Of a stretch of 64,000 nucleotides of DNA, positions 1 through 14,707 are shown piece after piece (within the stretch, counting starts at the first letter, position 1; every line of letters begins with the position of its first letter). This DNA is from Rhizomucor pusillus (lineage: Eukaryota > Mucoromycota > Mucoromycetes > Mucorales > Lichtheimiaceae): the NCBI GenBank assembly GCA_900175165.2, contig FWWN02000571.1:22451-86450 (forward strand), given 5' to 3'. A program made the position numbers and the translations under genes. The notes below the pieces were generated by a model. That model searched no databases, was not told the origin of the DNA, and saw nothing but the letters and a program-made list of their open reading frames with translations.

Positions 1-3000
1 GAGTTGCCGCTCAATGTGGTTGATAGGGTAGAGCTGTGCCTGCATGTGTTGTGGATGGGTAAAGTAGTACAAGTAGCGCTGCAGTAGTGATAATGCGAAA
101 TCTCCAAACGCGATGAATATGTTTGCTGCATACGAGACGACACGATCGAATCGCTTGGCGAGACCGAATATTATCATTGTGATTCTTTCAATTTCCTCCA
201 GGTGGCAAGACGACAAGGATTCTGAAGGTGATAATCCCATCAACGAATCCCTTTCACCTTTTGCTGTAGCAAACGTGCGTTGGATTTGGGATGCATACAT
301 CTGTAGAAAGGCAACAGTAGAGCGAAGCATCCGGTCTCCGATATCTGATTCCTTGTTATCGTCGACTAGTGAACGCATCATATTGCTGACAACAAAGAGC
401 ATGTGGCACCATGTCACGTGCAGAGGATTTCTTTCTACATAGACAGCTTGCTTTTGGTTGCGACCTGAACCTTCTTGGAATCTAATCAAGAGATCGAGAG
501 AACCTTGCTGGAGTATAGGTGTCAAGGGATTGTGGCATAATACGTCGATTAGTCCTTGGCGTAAGAGCTGTTCTGCCGCCAGCCGGTTGCCGGACATAAT
601 TAGGAGTAGGTAGAGTGCATTTTCTGCGTAGGGAGACACATACAAGTTTTGACCACCACTGCTAATTTGTCTACAATGGAAGCGTTAGTGGACATGTAGC
701 CATTATCCCAAAGTAGAATCCACTGTACCGTACCTATCAATTTCATTGACCTCCATGCCAATTCCGTCATGCAATAAGCGTAGCAATGAGGGTATAATTT
801 CGTAGCGGGAGAAAGAAGGTAACCATTCGTTTGCATCAGGTTGATATGTCTTGTTGATGAGCTCCATAACGATGGCGGTGATGACGGTGCAATCCTTGAT
901 GCATTCTTCGGCTTGTTCGCCTTGAATTCCAGCTGCAATGAAAGATGTGGCCTTGGTAGCAGCGAGTTGCAAGCTTTCGCAGGCTGCATTCAGCAATATC
1001 AATAAAGAATCTTTGATTCTGACCGACAGTGGATCTCTTGAGCCGCCGCTGGAAGCCTTGCGCAATGTCCGCAGTAACAAAAGATTTGTTTCTAACAGCG
1101 GCCGATGGAAGCTCACTGCAGTGTAGCCACGGACACTATCAACCAGCGAGAAATTATCGCGAAGAAGCAGACGACAGTTTCCTTCTAGGAGCGACACGAT
1201 TTCATCAATGTGCTGTTGTTGTCTTCCGGCTAAACCATCCTGAACCAACGAAATCCAGTCTTCGGTCAATCCGCGCAGAAACTCGATCAAGGTCGCATAA
1301 ATTGTTAATGTAACGCCATCGTCTCTGTTTTCGTTCGCTGCATGCTGAAGTACGCTCTTTATAAATTCGAAGAGCACAGTCGACTTGGCGTTTGAAGCCT
1401 TGCTTCCCCAGAATATATCCGACGCATGACCGGAGCAGGTTTCGATGAAGGTCTTGAAAGAGCGTAGAAGGATAATTTCAGAGTCCACCAAAGAGGAATT
1501 ATGGTTGGCAAGACAGATGTTTGTTTTGAGACGGTCCGCTGTTGCTTTGACCTTTCGCACGGCGAGAACGGCAGGAGTAACAATGATATCGTCATGCTCT
1601 TCTAGTTGATATTTGTCTGCAATTTCTTTAACCAGGTTGTTGATCCGCGCTTCTGCAATGCGTAAATCGTATAAGAACAAATCGCCGTATTGCCGTGGTT
1701 GATCCTCTGCATCGTTGTCACCGTAGCCGATAGGACCAACCTTGTAGAGCAGGCTTGAAGTACCGGATCCGCCAACCTTTTGCAATAGATCTTCTGCCAC
1801 ATTTTTTACATCTTCCGGCAAGCGTTGATTGAAGCTGTTCTTGATGGCAGACGAGCGCAGCGCAGCGAGCTTGCTTTGGTCGCTTATTTTACCTAGCAAT
1901 GTCTTGATTCCTGCAGGCAGCTGGTCAGCTATCGATGTTGCAGTCAGGTGACTGCAAGCCGTCAGATGAATTTCGAACGCCATAATTCTCAATGCAAATG
2001 CTTTGCTGACGTTTAAGCAGCATACTCGTCGAACAGCCTTGTTGTTGCTTGATAATTCTAGCAAAGGTGCACCGTCCATATCATCATCAATCGATATGTT
2101 TTCTGTTGGATACAGCTCCAAAAATTCTTGTCGCGGGATTTCCATGTTTGTTGGATTTAGCAATATCTTGCCAAGTGCATCCCACAGCGCGCTGTCGCTT
2201 CTTGTACGTTGAAGCAAAGCATGGTGCTGAAACGCTGTTTGCCAGAAAGTTGCCAAAAATCGCAGCAAGTTCGACAGGACCGTCGGTTTTTCCATCGATA
2301 GCATTTCCCAATGGCTTAGTGAATCGATTGCGACGCGAATGGCTGATTCTACAGGCGGTTGCTGGTTCAATCGACTAGCAGCCTGTTGCTGCTTCTTCTG
2401 TTCTTCCATTAACTTGATCGCCGACTTGGGACTAGGCAGGATGTTCTCTCCACATTCAAGGAACAGTAATCCAAGACTGGGTTGTGTCTCCAGCAACAGA
2501 ATAATCATTTGCCAGATGGATGTTAGCAACCGTTCGCTTTGGAATTGATCTTGAGCAATGCTGAGATAGGTTTTGATGATGCTTTGCACTTGCTCCTTGT
2601 CACCCAAATGCCCGACAAAGTCGGGTGGATTAGCCCATGTCTGGGAGGTGCGACACAGTAACGTCACGATATTTGTGGCGAGAATGGGAATCGCAGCGTT
2701 GTGTCTGTAGTTGATATGTCGTGTGAGCCGCAGCAAGAAATCTGGTGCGCTGGTTTCGTTCGGTCGCTCCAAGATCATACGCTCCAGAGTACTTTCACGT
2801 ACATTGTCGCCACGAGCGATCGCTTCTAACTGTCGCTGGAGAAGAATCTTGATAAATTCGAACGTCTGTATAGTGAGTCGTTCCGCAAGTTTTGCCTCCC
2901 CGAAACGTTGAGCGCGATAAAGAAAGTCTGCCTTTTTTGCTCCAGCGGATAGCACCTCTAGCAAAGGTTCTACGTGGTATGCGCCTCCCTCGTATAAAAA

Positions 3001-5748
3001 GTTGAAAAGAATATCTTCTCGCAGCTTGTCAAGGGACAATCCACGGCTTACAGCAGCAGCGTCTGGATCACGGAAATACTGAGCGATTTCGATAAAAATG
3101 GAGATAACTTTGGATCCGATTCGGAAGCGCTGAGACAGCCATCGGTAACGCCAGTTTGCATAAGATGGAAATACGTCGAGCATTAGATAGTGTAAACAGA
3201 GATAGAGCGTCTCGATCTGGTATTGACGACTGATTATCCATTGGTTATCACCAGTTTGCTGAGGGTGGATCCACCAATGTCTTTGCACGTCCCGTACGAG
3301 AGCAGTGACAAGATTTAAGAAGGCCAGAAGCAAGGTATACTCGCCTTTCTTGCACTCCACGTTAGCTACAATGTGCTGGATCTGGCAGTTAGGATCTGTA
3401 GACACCCTCGATGCAACAGGGAACCGTGCTGAAAGGCCCTGGCCGGCATTCGGACGAGGTAAAATAGGTGCTGTCTCCAGATATGTCCATATTTCCGTTC
3501 TGTAGTGAGGTAACAGCGATGTAACGCACTGAAGTGCAAGATTAGTGGTGTTCACAGGACAAGGTTCAATTGAGCAGCAAATTGATAGCACTTGACAGAG
3601 CAAGGAGATCAAGATGTACGGTCCACTAGCTGTAACTGCCGGATTGCGGATTTCTTCGACGTGGTTAACTAATTCCGGTACCAAGCCTGGACATGCTTGG
3701 AAGACTCGGTGTAAGAGTTCCAGTATGGAGTTGATAACTTCAATGTTCTGGCCTTCCAGCGTGAGATCTGCATCCTCTACGTTGGTTTGAGAGCGATCAA
3801 AGTTGTTCGTCTTTTGTCGTTCGATGAAGGTGGCTAAAATTACTGCGATCAAATGCCATCCAGAGTAGTTGATCCGCCATCGCACAATCCGTCTTTCATC
3901 GATTCCAGGAATAAGCGTGCCAAGTGTACCGGCTGGAACGGACACGCCGTTTATCTCGTTGATCGCGCTTGAAAGCCGAATAGGATCGTTTGAGAATGCT
4001 ATCATCTGTTCATCTTCACTGCGTAGTTGCAAGTTGACGTTGGCCTTGAGTTCCGTCGTCAATGTCGGTATGTACTTGAAATATTCAACGACGCAGCGAG
4101 CAGATTCTTTGGAAGCAGATGAGTGATCACCGGCTCCAGAAAGCGATGATAGAAGCTGGACCAACTCCAAAAAGTCGACAGGAAATCCGCCACGAGCTGT
4201 CTCAACCAGTGATAAGAGTGCATTCGATTCAGCTTCGCTCTTCCAGAATTGCAGGCAGAGTTCGGCTTGATCCAAGAAAAGCAACCGTACACACTGAACC
4301 AAACTGCCGTAGCTTTCGGAATGTAGCGCGACAGGTGGAGTAGTAGATAAGAAAGCGTTGAGCAATTCTTTGAGCACTTGTCGATTTCCAGAGTTGTCAG
4401 CTCCTTCCTCATCAGAGACACCGCAAGTACGGCTTTGGATTATGGAGCTCATGTGATCGAATACGCCGAGTTTTAGTGATCTGCCTGCAAATCTTTCGTA
4501 GACTCTGGGAGACTGAGCAATAACCGGGTTCTCTGGGAGCTTGATACTGCGAGAAGGTCCCTCTTTCAGCAGATATTGATTACTCAATTCCAGCTTTCCG
4601 TGAATCAAATGTTCAAGATCTAGGTAAGGTTGCGGGCATCCTTCGGCAGGTAGTAAATTGTCGATATAGCTGAGCAGATACGACCATGCCAACAGGAAGA
4701 CGGAATGCTCTGGTTTGTCGCCAAGGTAATGTGCTACCTGTCCAATCTTGACTAGAACATCGGGTGCATCGAGCAAGTTCTCTCCTTTTGGTCGTATAGA
4801 TAATACTGGGCGTAAGAACGGCAAGCGTAGAATCGCCACCGAAGTCAAGACACACATGTGAGATACTTCCTCTAGCAGGACAGCTCCTTCGTGATCAAGA
4901 GCGTACATGGTGGCCTGTTGGCGACCAAAGCTGTTTGCTTCGAATTCTTGGATGAGAGCTAAAACGCGTTGCGGTGAACACAACGAGGGAGGGTATATCA
5001 GACAGATAATTTCCAACAAGCTTTTTTGCTCTCGCAGATTCTGATTTGCCCAGCTGCTAGCCGTTTCACTCCTTGTCTGGAACCTGGTGGGTACTTGAGC
5101 GCGCACCGATCTTTTGAATTGTTTGATAATCCTCTCCACAAAGTCATCTTTTACGATGCGTGAAATTGCATAGTCAGCGATAGAAGAAAATACATGCTCG
5201 ACATCGTCGTGTATGCGTAGCAATGATGCGACACACTGGAGTAGACAGATACGTTCGTCAAAGTAAAATCTCGTAACACGATCCATCAAATGGATATCTT
5301 CGCAAAGTTTGTCGTCCGGTACGTTGACCTTGTGCTCCTGCCGAAATGCTGACCAGAGCGAAGCGCAAGAAAGTTCATTGATGTGAAATATATCAGAAAG
5401 CAACGTGATGTAGTTCTTTTCACCCTGCGTCAAATTGATTGTTTTGCCGTCGACTGATACATTTCCGCTTGTCAGTTTGTTGCGCGACTGGGTTGATGGT
5501 TCTCCAAAGGTATCCAGAGCCAGGGACAGTTGCTTGCTTTTCTCCTCGAGAAATGTTTGAAGTCGATCAGTCGAACATTGTTCGCTTCCTCTTTCAATCG
5601 TATCGAGTAGCTTTCGAAAGGTGCTATAAACAAGCGTGTTAGTAAAACGCACACACGCGTCGCAGCACTCGGCACTTGAACAATACCCAGCAAATCGCTC
5701 ATTGAGCTGATCTGATTGAGGCGCCATGACGATCGTTCCAGAATCCAA
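1..5748 (-). CDS. NUP188: Nucleoporin Nup188, C-terminus cut by window edge
   Basis: Large scaffold nucleoporin of the inner ring of the nuclear pore complex. Exons on the minus strand are 5748..734 and 670..1, with a 63-nt GT-AG intron (733..671) inside an Arg codon; the second exon is still open at base 1. At least 1,895 codons are visible. Recognition rests on blocks shared with animal Nup188: FYFDERICLLQC near residue 161, LREQKSLLEIICL near 237, PEHSVFLLAWSYLL, and VPAGTLGTL followed by RWRINYSGW near 600. These match Nup188 better than the sister protein Nup205/Nup192. The protein is almost wholly helical, as expected for an alpha-solenoid. The start at 5748 is the first Met of the open frame; a second Met lies seven codons later. 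It is divergent from GPD1 across a long spacer. The 5-kb exon could hide an in-frame intron, but none is obvious. Confidence 0.88.
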
Positions 5749-8161
5749 AAAGTTATTCAGTACTTGAACGGATCTAAGCGGTTGACGAGATTAGAAAGCT
5801 TGCAGACTTTGACAAAGATTTACCAGTTGACTTACTGGATCTTTTGTCTGGATTCACGCCGGTGAAAAGAACCTGTCGCAGAATTTGCTGACCGCGTTTT
5901 TTGAGCTTGGTTTCAATTGGCTCTCTGGCGACCGCAGCTCCCTTCCTCCTCTCTCCCAACTTAACACAAATTTATGCGAATATTTTAATCATTGCGTCCA
6001 AGTATCCATAGAATATACAGAAAGCAATGCACCTCATTTAAAATTTATATACGAAACAATTGATTTCTGCATCGCGAGTTGATTCCAGGTAGGAAATAGG
6101 TACAACCAGTAAATCAGGACAGAGTTATAAAGCTTCTTTTCGTTTGATGTCCCTCTGCGTATGAAGGACTCTAGCCGTCGGTCTTACACCGATGCTTGTT
6201 GGATGACATGCTTGAAGCTATTATGCGTAACCGATAATGTAACGCTCTATTTTACATCAATCATCATGAGTGCGCTTGATATGACCTAATATGTAAATGG
6301 CACACACTATTCAGTAGTTTTGAACAGAAACATACGTACATTAGCTCCTTACCATCCCAGTGACATTCTCGCTGCTTAACATTGAGTAGTACGAAAAAGT
6401 ATAATAATGCTAAAGTATTTCACAAAAGTCACCATGGAAACATTTTAATGGTCATTGTTAGCCTCTTGCTGTTGGATTCATGTGTTAGTCTTGAGTGCTT
6501 TTTGGTGTTTTGAAAATAATATAATGTACTGAAAGACTCTGATTTACTAAAGCTGTCCAGCATCCAACTTTTTAAAATGAATATTTATTTAAAGGAATTG
6601 GGATTAACTTCAAAAGGTTGACCTTTACATTTTGATATCTTAACGAGTTTGCATAGATAAATGCAGCAGTTTTTCCAGGCCAAGGCTCTACATACTTGCT
6701 TTCTCGTTATATACAAAGATTCATTAGAAGGTAGCTCAAAAAATTGAGAATTTGATAACCTATACGGCGTTTCATTTTCTATATGCCGTTAGGAAGTTGT
6801 TCTGCTGCATCGCTGTAAATCTTCGTAGCAAAGAAGCAATATGAAATCAAAAAAGTTCACATGAAAGGACATTGAGAACGGAGGGCTACATATTACATTA
6901 CTCGAACCATTTCGTTCATGAGGTCTAAACTGGAACGGATCTTTAAATAAGATTTGCACTATGCATCTCATTCTGAGCTGTCAAATTGAGATAAGCCATG
7001 AATTACCTAACCAGCACGATTCTCATCCCGACAGGAGAGAACGATATTTTGCAAGTTGCCTAGGATAATTAAACGAAGAACGTACAGACTGAAGTGTGTA
7101 CGTACGCAAAACAACGATTGCTCGATTTATCATATTTGACGTCTTCTGTATTAGGGAATTAGTGAAAGCGGTATCTCGTTCGGGCGGTTTATACCAAATA
7201 ACGCAAATAAGTTGTAATAAAGTTTCCAACTACGCAAAGAAGGGTTAGGATCGGATAACGCGATGGTTCCCCGATACTGCCGATAACTCTGTCTCGCTGC
7301 AGTTACCCGCACTATTTAGCGGCTTTCCACCCGGAAAATTTACAACGAGGTACCTGAGCGGAGAGAAGACGGGATGGCAAATGATGTAAGAAGCACCAGC
7401 GTCGTTCTTGTCGTTGATCAAGACCACCATCAGTGCGCGCGCGCGCGGGCCCACAAAAGTTAAGTCTAGCTCGCTTCTGGGACCGACGAGGTAAAATAAA
7501 CGACATTCTGTCGGCCACGTGCCCTTCCCGTGATTTTCAGCATCGCGATCTGGCAGTAGGACCGATCGCCTATGGGTTCCTCTTAAAGAAACACGAAGCG
7601 TTTGCAGTGCTTAACGGGTGCCATTCTGCCACATACAATGCAGACCGGTTGACGAGCTCTGCCTGGGTCTTCTGCTAACCTGTTATCAGTCTCGCAATCG
7701 TGCTACTGACGTAACTTTCCAAGGCACTCCGTTGCGGAACCGAAAATCACGACCGGGACCCTTTTTTTCCAGGACAGTGGCAAAATTATCAAGGTAATCA
7801 CGACGTGCACCTTATCGGCGACAAATCAACCAGTACTTGCGCTGTAAGCAACAGAAGTGTTTTTTTTTGCAAAAAGAATATGTTGTACGAATAAAGAATG
7901 GCATTGTATCAGACATATAAAGCGAAATCGCAAGGTCCGTTGCTACGTTTCAGCTGTTTCAGGCACATGAAAAAGCTGTAAAAAAATTTGTGGAGCCCGA
8001 CAGGTCCATCGTTTAGTCAAGCTCTAAAAAAATATCTTTCCGATGCTCTTCTATATATATACCAAGCTGCATTTGCGGTGTCGTTATTTCCTTTCTTCTT
8101 TTTGTTCTCTCTCTCTCTCTTTGTTGTATCCTTTCCTTTGGCTTCATTATTTCGAAAAACA
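5749..8161. other. Intergenic spacer between NUP188 and GPD1
   Basis: About 2.4 kb between two divergent genes, so it should carry both promoters. It is AT-rich apart from a GC-richer patch at about 7260-7720, which holds a short (GC)n run at 7434-7448. Short open frames on both strands have no family resemblance and no convincing splice structure. I see no gene here. Confidence 0.6.
8052..8061 (+). promoter_or_regulatory. TATA box of GPD1
   Basis: TATATATATA lies about 100 nt upstream of the GPD1 start and is followed by a CT-rich tract (about 8108-8121) just before the ATG. That arrangement is common in strongly expressed fungal genes. The assignment is by position and sequence only. Confidence 0.55.
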
Positions 8162-9256
8162 ATGGCTGTCGAAAACGTTTGCATTATCGGTTCTGGTAAC
8201 TGGTAAGCCATCGTTTGGTCCAATTCAGGGACTGCAAAAGGGTGCTTATCAAATGATCTGTGTAGGGGTTCTGCAATTGCCAAGATTGTCGGCGAAAATG
8301 CATTGAAGCATAAAGATCTGTTTGCACCCTCTGTTCGCCAATGGGTTTTTGAAGAGCAAGTTGATGGCCAAAAATTGACTGATATTATCAACACCAAGCA
8401 CGAAAACGTAAAGTACTTGCCTGGCGTCCGATTGCCCGAGAATGTGCGTGCCATCCCCGATGTCGTTGAATCCTGCAAGGATGCCACCTTGATCGTCTTT
8501 GTCTTGCCGCATCAGTTCGTCCGCGGTGTATGCGAAAAGATGAAGGGTCACTTGGCTCCCAATGCCCGTGCTATCTCACTTATCAAGGGTCTCGAGATCA
8601 CTCCTAACGGCATCCACCTCTTCTCTGAAGAGATCTCCCGTATCCTCGATATTCCCTGCGCTGCTTTGAGCGGTGCCAACATTGCGGATGAGGTCGCTCG
8701 CGAAAAGTTCTGCGAATCTACCGTCGGCTGCACCAGCTTGGAAGACGGCGCTGTGTTCCACAAGCTGTTTGACACTCCCTACTTCCGTATCAATGTTATT
8801 CAGGACCACGTGGGTGTCCAACTTTGCGGTGCGCTCAAGAATGTTGTCGCTGTCGGTGCTGGCTTGTCGGATGGTCTTGGTTACGGAAGCAACACAAAGG
8901 CTGCAATTATCCGCCGTGGTTTGATGGAAATGCGCAAGTTTGGCCAGAGCTTCTTCGGCGATGTCGTCCAGACCGAGACTTTCTTTGAATCCTGCGGCAC
9001 CGCTGACTTGATCACCACCTGCACTGGCGGTCGCAACCGCAAGGTCGCTGAAGCCTTTGCAAAGAGCAAGCGACCTATCGAGCAATTGGAAGCTGAATTG
9101 TTGAACGGACAAAAGTTACAAGGTACCTTGACCGCCAAGGAAGTCAATGAATTCTTGTCTGCTCGCAACATGGTCCAAGAATTCCCGCTCTTCACCACCG
9201 TCTATCGCATCATCTACGAAAACCTTGATGTTGAAGCCATCGTCCGCGAAATCTAA
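8162..9256 (+). CDS. GPD1: NAD-dependent glycerol-3-phosphate dehydrogenase
   Basis: Reduces dihydroxyacetone phosphate to sn-glycerol 3-phosphate with NADH, feeding glycerol (osmolyte) and phospholipid synthesis, usually in the cytosol. Exons 8162..8202 and 8266..9256 give 343 aa, normal for the family. The 63-nt intron splits the Trp codon of the Rossmann loop GSGNWGSAIA (residues about 10-19), so exon 1 encodes only the first 14 residues. Later signatures are FVLPHQF, SLIKGLE, SGANIADEVA, CGALKNVVAVGAG with the active-site Lys, GYGSNTKAAIIRRG, and ESCGTADLITTC with GGRNRKVAEAF. There is no N-terminal peroxisomal or mitochondrial signal and no SKL-type C-terminus (it ends VREI). The start is set by the Rossmann fold beginning eight residues after Met. 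Neighbouring bases are AT-rich while this gene shows strong codon bias, consistent with high expression. Confidence 0.96.
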
Positions 9257-11226
9257 AGAGAACAAACATTGAAAGGAAAAAGCACACACACCCGCATAAT
9301 CCCCCCTTACACATTGCATTGTAAAGCTAGCTAACAACTCTTTCACACACACAAAATTTTCGTCCCTCACTACTGCATTCATTCTGTGTAGTCTTTATTC
9401 TCCATCATCGCATCCCTCTTCTTTTTTTTTCTTTCGCACTATGCATATCCTTGCACAAGTTTCCGAAATAGAATTCACATGTTATCTTTTTGACATTCAA
9501 TTGATATCACATGTTGTTGCTCTAAGTAAACTTGAGCATGTAGAAACCGGTGTCAAATATTTTACCCATTCTGCGACTGCTCTTGACGAACCGATTGCAG
9601 AAAAATTAGTGTCTTAATACTATCCTTGAGCGGAATCCAGTGGCGAAACTAAAGATACTATGTAGAAATTCACATGAGACATACAACGTAACACGTATAA
9701 TGAAATAGGCCAGGAGAGGATCTTAGAGATAAGCGTTACGTGGATGAATAATGAATTCTCGTTGAAGGAAAATATGAAAGCCAAAGCAATTGCTGACGTA
9801 GTTTCTGCATCCTTTCTCAGGATAGGTATATAAACAGCTCCGTACTGATTTTTCAAATGGAAATGTCATATTTCCCGCAGTAGAGACCACATGTTCTAGC
9901 AGTAAACAAGGAAGTTGTTTGGAAGTAAAGAACTCTTTATCGTCTATGTATGTCATTGCTCTTCTTTAATTGGTATCATGACAGATCATGTTCGTAAAAT
10001 ATCTAGTTTGAAGAAAACATATCGAGGATGCCTGCAGCCATTACAGTACTCAAACAGAGGTGCATACAGCTTGTATGCATTCATTATTCAACGCCCGTAA
10101 ATCATCTATACTACTGTATCCATGTATGCATCTTGATGATATGATATTTGTCACAAATTGGTGTTATGTCGAAACATCGAAGACTCCAAGTGCATCCACG
10201 TAGTGGCGTTAGGTATATTGAGAATAATAAGATGTGGCCTAAAGAGCCAATAAGACACTGAAATCGACACTACGCTAAAACTTTTATGGTCCCATATTCT
10301 ATTTTAACATTGATGTACAAGCAATGAGTACCTGGAATACAGAAGAATTGGCATGTAACCACGTTTTTGCTTATTGCTGTGAGAAACGCAGATGTGTTAC
10401 TGCTGCCGCTCGCCCGGAAAAATGCCGTTCATCGTGCCACCACACTTGTGTACATACTGCAACTGGAAAAAAAAAAAAGAAAAAGAGGCTGTCGTCTTCT
10501 TGATCTTCACTGTTGCTTGCCCTTGTATCACTTTCAATTATATTCGTCACACCTTGCACAACAGGCCACCCGCCGCTGTAGATCCCACTACTCCCAGGAA
10601 CACGAATACACGCCATGTCCTATGCAATACATCTGGTAGAAAAAGTAACAATATAGACAGAGACCGACTGTTCATACCGCGTGATCTATTTGCACGGCCA
10701 AAAATATTCAGTAGCACGTTGTTTCGCGAAGACATACAACGGTGTGAACATCCAAGATCACAAAGATAATCCTGCTGCCTGAAAGGGATCGTTTATTGCG
10801 GATCAAGAAATCCTACATATGCGACGACCAGGTAATTTTTGAGCTGACCCACAAACCTTCTACTTTCCTACATATTCTGATTACATACTTAGACGTACAG
10901 CGTATTCACATGCGAAACGCAGACTAGGCCTGTATGAATACAAATCGTTTCATTTTATTCAAATTGGTACAAACAGTATTGCCCCTGTAAACATTGATGC
11001 ATTGAATTAAAAAGATTAGATGCAGGAAATTAAATGCCGGCTGGCAATGTATATGTGTTTAGCGAGGATATGGGGAATCATTGAAAACAAGTAATAGAGT
11101 ATTACAAGGTGAACAGAGAGAGAAAGAGAGCAAATAATAATAAATGCATGATATGTGGGTGATAGATGGGAGTAGGAGGAGGAGGATGGGCGTTTGCAGA
11201 AAAATAAAGACAGTGCAGTCAGTACA
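9257..11226. other. Intergenic spacer, no gene seen
   Basis: About 2 kb between convergent GPD1 and the ANP1-like gene. It holds poly-A and CT tracts and short meaningless frames, including one at 10371-10616 (minus) built on a poly-Phe/poly-Lys run. No RNA gene or transposon similarity was recognised. Confidence 0.55.
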
Positions 11227-12644
<1,418 letters not shown>

Positions 12645-13100
12645 AGCGACTGCAAGGGAAGGGAAAGAAGATGAAGGAAAGGAAAGAAGGAAAGAGGGAA
12701 TAAAGGAAGGTCGAGAGCTTGTCAGACCTCGACTATTTTTAAAGTTGCTATATTATTGGACGAGAGACCGATCTTTTCTTTTTGGATCGACGGCGACGGA
12801 AATCTTCTAGGTGTGCCTTAGCCACCCAGATATGCATCTTTTGGGCTAGAAGCTATTTGGCAACTGTGCGCAGTCGCTGGCCGCCAAGCCCATGCTGCTG
12901 CTTGGAATGTTGGTTACTATATTTAATAGACTATGTACTCTTCTTCTTTAATTAACGTTGTTAGCCATTTTTGTTGCCTGCAGTCCAGAATCTCTTCAAC
13001 ATTAGGGAGATCCCTTTTCGGGTCAGGAGTCCGCAACTTTCTTTTTTAACACTCACGCGCAGATCCTTATTCCTTTTTTGCCAATCCCCATTCTTTAATG
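12645..13100. other. Intergenic spacer upstream of ANP1
   Basis: A 456-bp gap between two genes on the same strand. It should contain the ANP1 promoter and the DUG3 3' end. A purine-rich stretch (12650-12720) precedes the ANP1 start. Nothing else was recognised. Confidence 0.5.
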
Positions 13101-14581
13101 TCACAAACATGACAAGTGCGCTAAGTGCGCAATCATCTGAGCGCGAGGCTCGGGTATCCTAGCTACATCTTCACCACCTTGACCCACTTTGACTTCTAAT
13201 CCTCGTTCATCCGCATAAAATTTGTCTTTGATGGGCTGCATCAAAACGTTCAGTTTTGGTGTAATGACCATCACTGTGTTTGTGGGTATAGTCAACCAAT
13301 CGGCTTTCTCGAATGTCAGCGGTTCTACGGTACGGAATTTAGATACTTGGTTTTTCGCCTGCCACTCTTCCACGTCGCAACCATTTTCAACCAACAATAA
13401 AAACTTACCACTGGCGACAACCACCATGTCTTCTCTTCTGTCAGCTTTCACCATCCGGTAATGTCCAGGTCGGTAACACTCAAATTTCGTTCCTGATGAA
13501 AAGTACAACGATGCTGCCTCTTCAGTCTTGCTGCTGATATATCGTACGCAGACAACGGACTCCCCATCCGTCACGGCAAAGTTAAGTAAGGACGGCTAGT
13601 AAGATTTTGCTGACATTAGCCGCAAATATCCATATAATTTGGATACCACCACCGTTAGCCCTACCTCTGTGATATTCTCCTCTTCTGCCCATTCGTTTAA
13701 CTGAGCGATGGTCTTGAGCATTGCATCCTTGAGCTCCTGATACTTGAACCGCTCTGCCTTTGGGTCCTCTAGCTAGCACATACACCTTGAATGAATATAC
13801 AAGTATACCTATGCCACTTATGATCAAACGCTTACAAAGCTCAGAAACAAGGCGAATGCCCACTCTGAATCGGTGTTGCCTTCAACAAACAAATATAACT
13901 CTTCAGGTAGCGAACTCTGAAGTTTTCGTTTAATCTGTGTAAAAAACGTTAATTAACCTGATCATGTTACATTTATGTCTTTTCTTTAAGGGGGATGGCG
14001 TCATTACCTTGTTGAATTGTGCAATTCCTCCATTGTGCATCCACATTATACGCCCATAACTTTTTTTAAAAGTGAGTCAGTCCCTGAAACGTTTCCAAGC
14101 AAGTCACTGCACGTACTTCCAAGGGTGGCAGTTGGCCTCTGTCACGGCTCCAGACGTGCTTGCACGCACATGTGCGAATAATAAAGGGCTCTTGATCTTT
14201 TCAGCCAGTCGGACCAGGTTAGAGTTGCTCCATGCAGGTGTCACAGACGTAAAGATGCACGGCGTCATCGTTGCCGCCTCGGACTCGATATTGTCTTTTT
14301 CGCTGTCATACCATCCTACGCCGAAACCGTCGCCTTAAAGATCCATTCAGCATAAACCTTTGTTGATATGTCGAGCAAAACAATGAATATTCACCGTTCA
14401 GGGGTCGCCGATGATCTATCCGCAATCGAGAATCAAACGATTGGTTAATGATTGAATGCGCCGGTCTTGTTAGCAGCTACGTATCGTGTTAGATCGCCAG
14501 TTTGCCATTTACACGTTGTAATGTACTTGCATGAGCTAACAGGATCGGCTGCTTCCCCTTGTATAGCAGCAGACGGCACAT
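13101..14581 (-). CDS. DUG3: Dug3-type class II glutamine amidotransferase
   Basis: Fungal glutathione-degradation component: the Dug2-Dug3 amidotransferase attacks the gamma-glutamyl bond of glutathione in the cytosol. Eight exons (minus): 14581..14531, 14476..14395, 14333..14117, 14059..14008, 13934..13836, 13772..13665, 13595..13409, 13324..13101; 339 aa, close to yeast Dug3. The start is fixed by the catalytic N-terminal nucleophile: Met is followed directly by Cys (MCRLLLYKGKQP). Then come LTRPAHSIINQSFDSR, RPLNGDGFGVGWY, FAHVRAST, the substrate loop MWMHNGGIAQF, VEGNTDSEWAFALF, and near the end LLNFAVTDGESVVC, SLYFSSGT and SEPLTFEKADW. Intron 1 (14530..14477) is GC-AG, with donor GCAAGT and a CTAAC branch site 11 nt before the acceptor. 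Intron 7 (13408..13325) is 84 nt without a stop, so a naive translation reads through it. The exact junction of exon 3 to 4 (HPW-N-YGR) is the least certain. Confidence 0.9.
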
Positions 14582-14707
14582 GGTTTTCTACTGTCGGAAA
14601 CAATGACAAAAAGGGAAAGAAAAGGGTTCACGTTCGTTTGACAAGGCAGAAATCAACAAGGAGATAAAGTGGAGATGATAGCAGCAGCAGCAACAACAAT
14701 TTTCCAT

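Noticed and set aside
8576..9112. 178-aa minus-strand frame opposite GPD1
   Set aside because: GPD1 is certain from its motifs. The antisense frame is a by-product of its codon bias and has no family signal.
10371..10639. Overlapping frames of 80-125 aa near 10.4-10.8 kb
   Set aside because: They depend on a poly-A/poly-Phe tract and show no conserved pattern or splice structure.
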